Source: Lycocorax pyrrhopterus obiensis (lineage: Eukaryota; Chordata; Aves; Passeriformes; Paradisaeidae). Taken from it: a DNA stretch of 64,000 nt. The notes beneath the pieces are model-generated. The model had not been told where the DNA came from. It saw only the letters and a program-made list of their open reading frames with translations, and did not search any database. The translations under genes and the position numbers were made by a program. The stretch lies in the NCBI GenBank assembly GCA_014706295.1, contig JACSVZ010000002.1, forward strand, positions 128,597,431 through 128,661,430. Direction: 5' to 3'. Below, in pieces: positions 1-29,600 of this stretch (positions are counted from its first letter, which is position 1; every line of letters begins with the position of its first letter).

Positions 1-17181
<17,181 letters not shown>

Positions 17182-18920
17182 TTAAGAAGATGAAAAACTG
17201 TTAAGGATTTAATCATGGAAAATATGAACATGATCAAAGCATCTCTGACCTGCAGATTAATTGGAGTGCGCTTTTCAACAATAACAATGTAATGGGTTTG
17301 AAACTTGCCATTTTTTATATTGTGTGCTATTAAGCTTTATTTTTCTGTATTTTTAGGGGGTTTTTTTTAATTTGTGAACACTAAGCCATAGGCCTTTAAA
17401 AAGAAAGGCACATGCGAATAAGACAGAAGTAAACTCACTATTGTTATTATTAGAATAAGATAAAAATTATTTTATGGCTTTTGATAAGATACGGACCACT
17501 GACTTTGAGGCAACAATTTGAGCATCTGATTGACAGGAGAGGTTGCCAACTCTGAAGTTCTGTGAAAATACCTTAAATCCTTTTTCTTTTTCTGTAAGTT
17601 ATTTTGAGGTGTAATGTTTAGCAAATATATGTCGAGTTTTACACAGCACGGGGTTTGTTCTGAATTAAGTTAGTATTTTAGGAGGACTTTTTAAAGATCA
17701 CTTATTTGCAGCGACTCCCACTTGAAATTTTTACTTTTCTTTCTTGTGTCATACAGTATTGTATGATTCTGTCTCTTCTCTTGGAGTTTATCATTGTTTT
17801 TCCTGGGTGTGGCCTACACATGATGTCCCATGTGTTTGAGGTACAGTGGTGTTACAGTGATTTAGAAAAAGAGGCTATGATAGAGCAGAGGAGATGCTCA
17901 TCAGCATTTGGGATTTGTTCCTGATCTTCTGTCATGTGATGCAAGATGTTCAGGGAAACAACAGTAATTATTCTGTTCACTTTTTCCACACAAGTGAAAT
18001 GGAAGCAATTTTTTAAAATATTTTTAGAATTGTTTTCACAGGTGCTCATGTACCTTTGGTCTCTTAATTTTCTGACTTTATTTCTTTAGATATAACAGAG
18101 ACCATAATCATTTTACCATCATCATATTTTTGGAATTTAGACAAGTTAATAATTACTTAAGTGCCACTTACTAAGTGTTAAGGGAGATTATGAATGGCCT
18201 TCAAATCACCTTAAACTGAGATGTCTACCTCCAATTTTTATCACTGAAAAGTCTCCCTACCATTTTATACTTAATGTTTTTTCAGTAAATGGTTAAATGT
18301 GAATAGTGTTTGCTGAGTTTATAGCTGTTACTTGTCTTTAGATGATTCAACAAGGGACTTACATGAGCAAAAATACCATAAAAATATAAGTCAACATCAT
18401 CTCATGTTTATTCAGAAACAGAGACTGAGGACATGATTAGTTGAACTTAGCAGATTTCCAGTGCAGACATGCTTATCTGAGTTGAAGCAGCATTGCATTT
18501 CAGATGGTTTTTGGCTTCATAAAGAGGAACATGTTCTCATGTTGGTACCATGTCATATCATACTAAACTTAGAGTAACATGGACATAAATCTCACAGTCA
18601 CTATTGCTCCACTGCATTTGCTTTTGGTGTTGCAAAGCCTGTGTCGCTTCCTAGTCCAACACAGTTGCTATTGACTGATAGAATGTGCCTGCCAGTAAGG
18701 CTGTGACCAGAGAGAGAACTGAAAAGTTGATTTGCAGTGGGACATCCATTTATTAATGTGCAGTTTAGCATGGGCATTTCCATGTCATGCTTTTGTCTGC
18801 TTATGGACACAATTCTTAGTTTGTTGGTGCACACTATGCCTCAGAAAAGGTGTGAATACAAAACTTCTAATGGAGTGAATTGTCCAAGATAAATAAAAAT
18901 AAGGTCATTGCATTTATGGT
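17182..18920 (+). other. TMEM67: TMEM67 3' UTR and flank, end uncertain
   Basis: Non-coding AT-rich sequence after the stop. The first canonical AATAAA I find is at 18892-18897, followed by a GT-rich patch (tttatggtgaatgtag), which would give a 3' UTR of about 1.7 kb. A nearer non-canonical signal is equally possible. Confidence 0.4.
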
Positions 18921-21900
18921 GAATGTAGTAATTAAAGTGTCCATTAGGTTCTGAATCTGTTTAAATGGCCAGAAATCGTATTTCCACTGGGAACCATGAC
19001 TGTATGACTTCATTAGTTGTGAGGTTTCTTGTCAGTGATCTACTGAGAGCCAAAACTGTAAATTAAACTAAGGAGCCATCTGAAAAAGAGTCTGCAGTAG
19101 GACATTCACAAAGCAAAGTTAGCCTTACCTGGTGTCCATGTATTTCTTTGGTGGATATCTTTGCATAGCTTCACTAAACTTAAGTCCTTATAAGTTCTAT
19201 TGCAAAGTCAGTGAACGAGAGGAAATAAAATCTTTGTCATGTGACAGTATTTACTCAAGCTCACAGATGTGACTGAAGGGGTGTAGGGCATTGCTGTGGT
19301 GCATTAATGAGCGAGGGTGACCCTGATGAAGTGCCCTAATACTGGTCTTTAGACCAGTAGAACTGTGACTAGAACTGTGTGTCACTGTCAGTGGTCACAG
19401 GCACAGGCTTGTTCTTTGTGAATTCTGATGACGTATTCATGATCATGAAGTTTTTCCAGGGAACAGAACCACACCTCAACCATGCCTTCTCCAGAGTGGT
19501 CAGATTTATGACCAATTGCAGTCAGAATAACTAAACTAACTAGACTTGGGTGAATCAGAGAATGTCTGAAAGCAGAATGAAGATGTGGTTATGCCATCTG
19601 TAGATTTGTGGTTTTAATTCGTTCGGTTTTTATCAGCTCAGTACCAGCAGAAATGGAGACATTTCAGCATGTGGGCTCTCACTCTACTCTGTTCTCAATG
19701 CTTGTGCTAACCAGGTACACTTGTCCGTACAAAACTCCTGCTTTGAGTTTGCTTTAGATATGTCTTTAATTGTCTGCTGCACAGAAGGGCACGTGAAAGC
19801 TTTAATGACCTTACATTTTGCAAGAACTACTGCTAAAAGCAACTCTTCTTACAGAAAAATGATAAATTAATCTAAAAACATCCTGTCAAAACAGTTCAGT
19901 CACTTGGCCCTCTCTTTCTACTCAGTGTACACACTACTCTGTTTTGTTTTATTTTTCCAGATCATTTGTCTAAAATGTTAATATAGCCAACATAGGCACT
20001 CTGCATGATTTAGGAAATAATTACAGGAGTCAAAAGCTCCAGGAATTCATAGAAGCTTTTCTTCACTCTTGCTGTCCAGTGAACACTTGGAACAGGTTGA
20101 CTGAGCTTTGTTCCCTATTCCTTGATATTTGTTCAGGAAATACCAAGCTCAGTATTTGCTCAAGAAATATCTCTTGTGATTGTATTTCCAGCTTAATGTT
20201 TTGGGGTTTTTTTTAGTTAATATGCATCTACAATATGTTGTTCATGTGATGAGTGTCTTTCAGGTTTCTAAACGTTCTGTTTGCTCACATGGCATTTCAG
20301 TTTCTCCTGTCTGTTTCGCTGAGCAATAAAAAAAATGTCAAAGATTGGAGACGGGTTTTTTCCCACTTGTTAATTGAGTTGACCCAAACCTACAACATGT
20401 TTCTCCTTCTGTGCACATGAGAGTACGGCCAGAGGCTGCTGCTGGCTCTACAGTCCACAGAAGCTCCTTCAGAACAAGTGTGAGAAATGGGTTTTGCAGT
20501 CAGTGCAACAATGGAGGGTATGATTTTGGATAGCCAAAACTAATGGAATGAGATGGTTGGTTTTTGCCAAGTTAGATACCAAACAAATTATTTCTACAAA
20601 TAATTAAAATTTGTATGTACAGACAAGGTACAGTAACTTCAAAAATATGTTAAAATTTGCAAGTTTCATTTACTAGTGAGGACTTGCCATTTTACTACAA
20701 CATTCACTTGAATGGTAGGGACAGATGTGTGACTGAGGTAAACCCTGCCAGAGGTGAGAAGTGGAGCTGCCAGGGTGCTCAGCTTCCACCCTCCCATCAG
20801 CTGCTGCAGCGTGGGCAGCACAGTGATGCCAGCCAAGCCAAGCTCCAGGGGTTTTGGTTTGTTTTCAGGCTCAGCAGGAGTGTTTGAGCAGTGGGTGAAG
20901 GGGACAGTGGCATTGTGACACACTCCTAAGAAAATCACAAGTAAATGGATGGTGGAAGGAGGTAACTACCAAACCTCACAAAACTGGTCTCCCTCAACAC
21001 TACCTGCTTTCCCCTAACTTTTTTTCTCTATCCAGTACCATGCCCGTGTCTCCTGTACCTTTTCACTAATTAAAAGTCCTAATCCCCTGTTCAACTCTCC
21101 TGCACCCCAAGCCACTGCCTTCAGGCAGTGCCTGATACAGCCTCCTTCTTCACCCCATCACTGTCAGCTGAGATGCAGATCCCACCCCTCCCTTCCTGCA
21201 GGTCTGGCAGCCGGGCTCTGCCGGGGCAGTTGCTGCCTTTCTCCACTTCCGTGGGCAAATGAGGAGAGCTATGACCTCGGCAGGAGAATGCTGGCGAGCT
21301 GGGCAGCACTGTGTGCCAAGGTGTGCCTTAGGGTTGCAGCACAGGTTCTTTGGTGAGAAGAACGAAAATCCAAACATAGCCTTAAAAGTCAGTTTAAAAG
21401 CATGAAGTCCCAACTTTGTGTGTCTAAAAGGAAGAAGGAATGAAACCAAGATGCCTCCAAAAAACCTGCTCTTTGAGCACTGGCTTCCTCCAGCTTTGCC
21501 TCTTCTATTGCCTACATACCATCTCCATCCCGGAACACTGCCTTCCTTCCTTCCCAGCCTCTTACCATGACACAGCAGACAGATGACCCCTGCCACAGGG
21601 GGCTTGAGAAAGTCACAGTCCTTGCTGGCCCACCACTGGCTGCCAAAGGGAGCGGGGCTGTGAATGACATCTGCAGGCAAGTGGCTGAGCTGTGACAGCC
21701 TCCATGGGCAGAAGTGTGCAGGCAGGTCTGGGCTCCAGTGCCCATGGGGAGGACCTGGACCCACAGGTTGGGCTGGGGATCCTGGAGCCTGTGGGACAAC
21801 CCCCAGGAAACTCCATGGGAGATGCATTTGCCTCTCCACAAGCTGAGTTACGTTTTACCCTGGTAGAGCTTCAGTAAGCTGTGATGGTCCAGAGCCCTGA

Positions 21901-24900
21901 CCAGCTTTATCCCTCTCTGTTCCAGACTGTTCTACCAACTCACTGGTGCTACTCAAGATTTGTCACCCCTTTAGTTTTCCCCTGTGACTTCAGTCACAGC
22001 AGGAGTAGCTCCAAGCCTGGGAGCTGGGGAGAGGTAAGGCGGCCCTTGGGGCTAATGAGAAAATATTTGATGTTTGAAGCTCGTCTGTGGCATAGCTCTG
22101 CAGAGATCAGGAGGCAGCACTGCATTAGCTGACATGGAGAATTTCCCTTTGAATGTTCAGAATTGTTCTTTTGTTAACCTGCAAAAGCTGAGCCCACACC
22201 TGTCAATCTCCTCACAACCTGTGGTGTTCATGGAATCAAACCAGAGGCTGAATCTGAGCAGAGAGAAGGAAATGTACTTGCCATAGTACTAAAGCTGTTA
22301 TTCCTAGGAAACCTGCAGCAAGTAAGAGACAGATCTAGATGGTTTCTTTCAGTGGTTGGGTTTAGATTTGGGGGTTTTTACATATGTGCCTTTTATTACA
22401 GAATTATTGAATTTCCATTTTACAGCTCTGTGTCAGAGTGGCAGAAAGGCTCATGCAGTATGGAGGATATGGGAATGGGTAAAATGACCTGTAACCCCAT
22501 GGTCTCCATAATCTTCTCACCCCGGTTTACAGCTGCAGGAAAATAATCCCCTTCAAATCATACAAGAAATAAGTCTCCAGTTCTTCCTGCAAATGCTGAA
22601 TGGAGATATTTGCTTTTGGCTTTGCCTGTTCTCTGTGACAGAAAGAGTTGTACCAACTAACCTTCCAAGCAAACAGCGCAGTATGTCCCAGAGCCTGATC
22701 CCCCTTCCTCTCCATGCCCTGCCACTGGCAGCCAACCTGGGATGAATAAATTTTGCACTTTCACGTGCAAACTTTCACGTGCTACAGTTCCCCCTGAATC
22801 CTCTACACACTCCATGGAGCTGTTGGGGCAGCATTCCCCCTCCACAGCCTGTCGGAGGATGGATCTGGGCACTGGCTTTAGGGCACATCCCCAGGCTGCT
22901 GCCCCACCTGCACCAGCCTTTCTCCTCATCTCTTCCTTTTCAGGCTCACCTGGGCCTGCAGAGGGCCAAGCCCCAGAAACCTTGTCAAGGAGATTGCAGG
23001 AGTTAAGCTGAAATATTTATGTTTAGTAACAGCTGTGCTGAAAGCTCAGTATTTATTGCACTATCCTGGAAGGTCAGAGCAGCAATGGTGCTGGGAGAGG
23101 GACGCCTCAGGTGTTCATTTCTCCTAAAAGCATACAGTCAGAAACTAGTTTCTGGTTTTTCAACAGTTTGAGACAGGGAAGGAAAAGGCTGTATTTCCCA
23201 TTTGCAACATTTTCTTTTTTTCGTGTATGCGGCTATTAAGAGATGAGCTTCACTGTTGAAAAGACCAAAATTGCTCTCCTGTACCTTGTAGTGGAAGTTA
23301 TTCTCTCTACAAACACTGGAAAATATTACTGCATGGTCAGGCACATGACAGGATATGCAGATGGCTTTCTGTGGAGATTACAATGCAGAGGGTGTTGTGA
23401 TATGGGGCACCCAAAGCTCAGTGCAGAACTTGATGAGATTCTAGGTTCTCCCCACATCATCCTAAACCCACAGGGACAGGGAGGTCTATCTTTTCATAAG
23501 GATGGAGGCAAAGCCTGACAAATTCATCTGTGTAGACATGGTTACAGTTCTTAAAAAAAAAAAAAAGAGAGAGAGGGAATATGGCTGCCTAGCTTGCACA
23601 GGCAGCTGCAGCTCTCACTGCCAGCTAACACTGATCTTACTGCATATTATTTCTCTTAGGTGACACCCTGCCTTTGCTTGTGCAGAAAACCCAGCACCGT
23701 GCTGTTGGGAAAGCAATGCAACTGAATTCCTTTGAAGGCTGCAGATGCTGTGACGAGTCTCAGGGATTTGTGAGCATGGTGATGGGAAAGCGTTGAGTCT
23801 GAGACCTGTGGATCAGGACCATCTGGTCTGTCAACAGGAAGAGCAGGATCCTACAGTGATGCTGTCTGGTTTGCAGCTGCAGATGTGCAGCTGTGACACC
23901 CCTGTTATACTGGTTGTAAGGAAGAGTTGTCTGCTGTCAGTGAGGAAGTTTTGCTTCCTCACCCCTAAATACTGTGAGCAAACCACAATTTCCTCAATCT
24001 CTTTAGCTGTTTAGCATTGCTCTCCAGTGGTTTATTTCTGACAGTCTGAATAAATGCAGAGCAATGCTTTGATGACATGCTTCTTGGAAATAATAATATT
24101 CATTGCCCATGCTCACCAGACGTGAAGCCAGAAGAGACCATGAGGTAATAGAGTCTCCCTTGGTGGCCACTCAGAGCTCTTGGCTCCCCTGGCACGGTCA
24201 CACTGATTCCCCATCCCGTGTCATCAAGGGAAACACTCAGCAACCATTGCCAGGGAAGGGCTGGGATTCTTTACAATGCAATTAAGTAGCAGACATTTAA
24301 ATGTACCTAGATGAGGGAACAGAAAGGAGTTGATCTGCTCTGGGGAATGACTTCTGTTTCCTGAGGCTTCTAGCCTTCTCCGCTTCCCCTTTCTCTCCAG
24401 CACTGTTTGGTTGCAGCTGCTTTACCTGTGAGAGCTTGAAATGGGTGCAGTAGGTAAGGGCAGAAGTTAGAGAATTCAGGAAGCTTCACTTCCCGCCAGT
24501 CATTGCCATGCCATCCACAGTTATAAAAGCTGTACTGGAAACCACAGTGTATAATTAGAGGAGGTGGATGTTTTCACATTCGCTGTGTGTATGCGAGAGT
24601 GTAAAATCCTGGCTGCTCTTCATACCCCTTGTCAGTCTCTCAGCTCAAGGACAGCATAATAGACATCTGCAAGGAGCACGATCTAGAACCCAGCTCACAG
24701 CTGGGAAGAAGCCTCAGCCCCTGATATTATCCGTGCAGTGGCACTGAAATGGATCTAACTGGGCAAGTGGCTCAGAGGGTTGTTGGTGAGCGAGGAATCC
24801 TCATGGGGTTTGCTGTCCTGCAGGGCTAGGATGATGCTGGTGGCACCAGGTGAGGGGAGGAAAAAGTGGAGAAACCAGGCCTGGGAAGAGGTGCCCAGGA

Positions 24901-26588
24901 CAGCAGGCCTCAGTTTTTCCCAGGGACACTGGAGCAAAGCGCAGCATCAGCCTAGAATCATGAGCTCTTTCAGCTGTTTTTTGGCGTTGCACAGGAAATA
25001 TAAGGCAGCCCATTCTTATGTGCTCCTTCTCTTCAGCCCCTTTGCCACGAGGAGAGCATGCAGTAAATGTGAATGCTGAACACACGGTACCGCCCCATCC
25101 GCAGCAATCCGCACACCCAACGTGGGCAAGCTGGGACTATAGTGAGGGTCCCAAGCCAGTGCAGCAGGGACAATCCCTCAGTGATGACACCTTCTCACAT
25201 GGTTTTGTATTCAGACCTTAGCCAAGAATTACCAGATTCCCTTGTCCCAGCAAGTACATGAGAAAGGCACTTCTTGAGAAAGGTGCCTACAGTCCAGGAA
25301 GTTGCCATCGTCGAGCTTTTCCACATGGCAAAGGCACAGGAGATCCATGGTGCAGAAGGGTATATGCACCAAATTAAACTCTGTGGGAGGACTGGAGCCA
25401 TCAGCAAGGTGGGGAGTAGAGAGAAACGTCTTGTAGGGCTCCCAGCAGTGGGTCTGGGTAACCCCAAAGTGCACTTTCCTCCTGCAAACCACCTCTGCAA
25501 ACAAACCTGATGGTTCCCAGCAGGGCGGCCACGCTGGCAGGTAAAAGGTACCTGGCCCCCCGGTGTTTGTAACCATTAGCCCAAGAGCTGGCAGGGATCA
25601 GTGACCTTCCTGGCCCCAAGGCATTGCTTAAGAGTTTAAAGGAGGGCTGTAAGCAATATAAAGGGCTCCAAAGCTCATATTGCTGCCCAAAATCTGGGGA
25701 TGCTGCAGGTCTGGGTCTCCTTTGTTGCCAAGAAGTGATTTAGCTAAAGGAAATGGGAAATCACCCCATTTGCTTTGGCTGGAAATGTTTTTCTCAAAGA
25801 AACCCACCAAGCACATGCTGAAACCCCACGGGTGGCCTGATCTCCCTTGCTGTGTCATAGCACAGGATCTTGCAGTTTGCTCCCAAGGTATTTATTTTTA
25901 GGATTAATTTCTGAGCAGAGAAAGGTATTCATGCTCCCAACAAACTACATTGTTAAACACAATTTTCCTCTGGGTTTACACACGCATAAAAAAGGCTGTA
26001 CTCAAGCCGAACCTGGAACAGAAATGTTTCAAACAACCTCCCTCTTGTTTGCTCAGTCCCAGAGCAGTATTGATTTAAGAATATTGTCTTGATGGTGACC
26101 TGTAGGAAAAGTTTAAATTTCTTTCACAACCTGGAGAGAAAAGGGGGCCTCTCAGAGAAGGCCTCTCTCTGCCTCTAAGTCCCAGCAGCGGCAGAGGCTG
26201 GGACTCCCCAGGCAGCGAGCTGTGCCCAGTAATTCTGCTGGAAGGCTGCGCTGCCTCATCATAGGAAAAAAAAGGAGGGCTCTGGAAAAGCACAAATTAA
26301 AGTAGCTGGTAATTCCCCTTTTGCCTATACCTGAGCATGCACGTTTAAATGAGATACAGCTTCAGAGCAGTGCTTTTGGAAGGCTGTGCCAGTGCTGGAG
26401 CCCTGCTGGGGTTGGGCTGTCTCCTGGGTCAGGGGGCTGCACTCTCAAAACGCGGAAGAGAGCTGAAAGCGGCGATGTATGCAGGGGCAACTTTGGGAGC
26501 GTGTAAAACTGTGAGACAAAAGGCACACTTGTGTAAGCTGTGGAGGCTGAAGGAGGAAGGGTGTTTTCTGGCATCCCTTCCTCTCTCC
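18921..26588. other. Intergenic, no gene recognised
   Basis: AT-rich to about 20.6 kb, then clearly more GC-rich. It contains an AATAAA at 20325-20330 and a poly(A)/(GA)n tract at 23553-23575. Open frames of up to 229 codons on the minus strand (21150-21839) are low-complexity chance frames with no domain, no homologue I recognise and no splice context. The sequence alone cannot exclude a non-coding transcript. Confidence 0.55.
23553..23575. repeat. Poly(A) followed by (GA)n
   Basis: Fourteen A residues followed by GAGAGAGAG. It is a simple repeat, possibly a decayed retrotransposon tail, but no element is recognisable next to it. Confidence 0.7.
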
Positions 26589-26690
26589 AGCTGCTGCTCC
26601 CAGCGCAGCCGCAGCAGCGCTCGCACACCCGTGCGCCACCCACCCGCCGCCGAAAGGGTCCTTATGAGACGGAAGCGTCGCGTTAGGATC
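26589..26690. promoter_or_regulatory. Small CpG-dense patch, intergenic
   Basis: About a dozen CpG dinucleotides lie in about 100 bp (cagcgcagccgcagcagcgc and onward to gcgtcgcgtt) in a region otherwise poor in CpG. It is too short to meet CpG-island length rules alone. It may be a promoter of an unannotated transcript or a decayed island. It lies inside a 177-codon open frame (26349-26882) that I do not accept as a gene. Confidence 0.35.
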
Positions 26691-29600
26691 AAAGGCATTG
26701 CGCAGCAGCAGCTCTGCTGTCAGGCCAAGCTCTGCTCAGCAGGAAACTCCTCACAGCTGCAGAACGAGGAAGTGCAGAGGCTCTGGGCAGCGCCCGAGGG
26801 ACAAGGAGCAGCTGCCACGCTGGTCTTAGAGATGTTGCTGGGGGTTGCTTGGCTGTCGCCCCAAACTCCTCTTCCCTCCTAAGCTCCCAAGTCCACTCGT
26901 TCAGCCTCTCTAAAGACACTTCCTCACCTTATGCACCTGCCTATCCTAAATCTCATACTACGAGACTCTGAGCATCTCCCTGTCCGTGTGTCTCACAGCA
27001 GGCAGTCCCACTGCCTTTGCAGTCTCTTCACAAAGACAGGGCAGACCACTGAGAACGGGTGCTGCTGGGCAGCTCTGGCTACCACCATCCTGTGTAGTTA
27101 CACTCAAGTGCTGACAGAAGTCAGGCCAGACAAAGCCAAGTGTTTTCTTGGACAGAAAGGAACTACAGGACCACCCTTGGCCCAGGAAAATTCTCCATCC
27201 AGGACCAATACAGGATTTTACCTTGTTTCCTTGGATACAGAGCACTGGAGCGAAGAGGGTAAAAACATCTGGGAACATAGGAGAAATGCCTTTTGATTAA
27301 ATTAGCTATTGTTTTCAAAAAGTACCTGGGCTGATTGCTGAAAGCTTTGGTGTGGCAATTTAATTTATGTGATGCAACTGCAGCACAGAGAGCTGGGGAT
27401 GGCCACGGAGAATGGTGGTTGAAACACTCCAGAATACTCCCAAATACTTTGCAAAATGTTATATCACCTCTTTGCCATTGAGTATCTGCCAAGCACTTGG
27501 AGATCCCTGGCCCAAACCTTCTCTGTCCAGCCTGCTCTTGCACAAGGACAAGTTCTATCCCAAATACTGCCTTTCCAGCAGTGATCCCAACACTGCCAGC
27601 AGGGTTTCAATGCTGAGGCTTCTTCAAAGTGAACAAAACCACGACCTCCTCTGACCATCCCATCCATTGTCTGTGTATCAGACTCTGCTTCTGCTGGCTG
27701 CCAAGGGGCCAAAGCCAAAGGAATGGCCTTCCACCTCTGCTTGTGACAATCTCTCCACTGAACTCCAGTTGAGTTATTAAGTGCCCAGCAAAAACATAAA
27801 ATGTATATGAAAGGGACTTCAAAACAATATGCTTGGAATAGGATCTCAGTGAGGGAGAGACATAAACGTGAAAATATAGTCTTAATTAAAGCTAATCTCC
27901 CTGTAATTATCTGAAGTTAATGGTCATTTTGTAATGTCGTGCCTACAATAATCTGAGCTAACGTTCTTTTATGTATATGTTATGTATATTGTTATAAAGA
28001 ACAACCTGCCCTGAAAATCACTTCAGGGTTATCAGCTTCTTGTCATCCCCATCTATATCTTATGAATTTTATTCAGAAAGTATGAATTGAGGCAAAATAG
28101 CAAGACCTTACCAAAGCCTCAGTTATTTTAGATCAATTATGATCAGAAATACACTTCCATGAAACCATGGGGCCATATAGCCACCTGCATACACATACAT
28201 TCCCTGGTCATGAACTCCATCAATTCAGGGGTTAAAACCACATTTTTTCTCACCTCCAGCGTAGCGAAATGTAAATAGGCCACGTGTTTTGCTGCTCTGA
28301 TCCGTGTATCAGCCACAGAGGGTCCAGAAGTTAGTGCTTAGCTGGCAATTTTGCTGATAATGAGGGAGGCAGAGCAGCCAGTTCGTTTACAGCCACATCA
28401 CCTCTGCTGACAGAAGTAAAAATGGGCTTCTGTCAACATCAATAAACAAATTAGAAACTGCTCTGGAGAGACAGAGCTCTGGTAGTCTCATTGCGTCAAC
28501 AGCGAAAGGCCACCGGCTGCGGGGGATGTGAAGGACCTGGCTGCCTGTAACGCTGCTCCTCTCTGCTGCTGGCCTGCTGTGAAGGCAGCTCGTGGACCCT
28601 GGTGAGGTGCAGACCGAGCAGGGCTACGCCCCCTGGGTAGGGTGGCTCAGAGTTTGTTGGCCTGGCTCCCACTGGTGACTGCAGCTCCACCAGGCAATAA
28701 TGGATGTCCTACAGCTGGCAGGAATTTTCTTCAGAACAACAGGTTTTTATCAGAAAATGCCAGTTCATGAAATTTAGCAGGCTTTGAACCAGCAGAGCAG
28801 ATTCTAATGAACTTCTGAAAAAAAAAAGAAACAGATTCTTTTCAGAACCTGCCTCATTCCTTCCTGGTTTCTTGAGCTGCACAGTTGCCAAGGTCTCACA
28901 TATCCACAGCTCTGCAGGGCGGCTAATATCTCAGACTTTTTATTTTCCAGGGCTAAGAAGCCTGGAAATGCCTAGCAGGAATAGGGCTTATGGGTCCCTG
29001 CAGCACAGAACAGAGCCTGGCATCCTGGAGGATATCATATCACACCAAGGACATAAAGGTTCCCATGCCCAGGGAATAAGGAGCCTGGACACATTGAAGA
29101 GGATTTGTATAACATAAAATTAAATTCCTGGACTAAAGGAAGTTTATAGGAACACCAAACCCTAAACAACCAATTTAAACCCCAGGATGTCCATTCACGT
29201 TTCATACTATCAAAACTTGATTTTGAAATTGAACATCTGCTTTGTTGTCTGTGAGGAACAGACCCACCACCTGTCCTCCCAGCCTTGAGAAAGGAGAATG
29301 CTTGTGCTTTCTAACTCTCCATCCTTTCCTCTCTTCTTGCAGTACCTGCAGGTTTTCCTGCACATTTCTTATGGGAAAATACATTTCCCTCAGTGCTGCC
29401 TTCATGGTATTGAGGGCACACAATTTGTCATTTTATCCAAGCACTTATCTCTCCTGTGTTTGATGTTTATAACAGCTATTTGCCAATGATTTCCAAGGTG
29501 TTTTAATAACAGGTGTTGCTTCCTTTATGTATGCCAGAGTGAAACTGCCTGTATGAGATGCAGAGATAGGGCAAGTAAGGGACTACAATAAGGGACTGCT

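Noticed and set aside
21150..21839. 229-codon open frame on the minus strand
   Set aside because: Proline/serine/glycine-rich chance frame in GC-rich DNA. There is no domain, no recognised homologue and no supporting splice or promoter context, and overlapping frames of similar length exist on both strands.
26349..26882. 177-codon open frame on the + strand
   Set aside because: No family resemblance, and its composition follows the local GC content. The CpG density inside it is kept as a finding, not as a gene.
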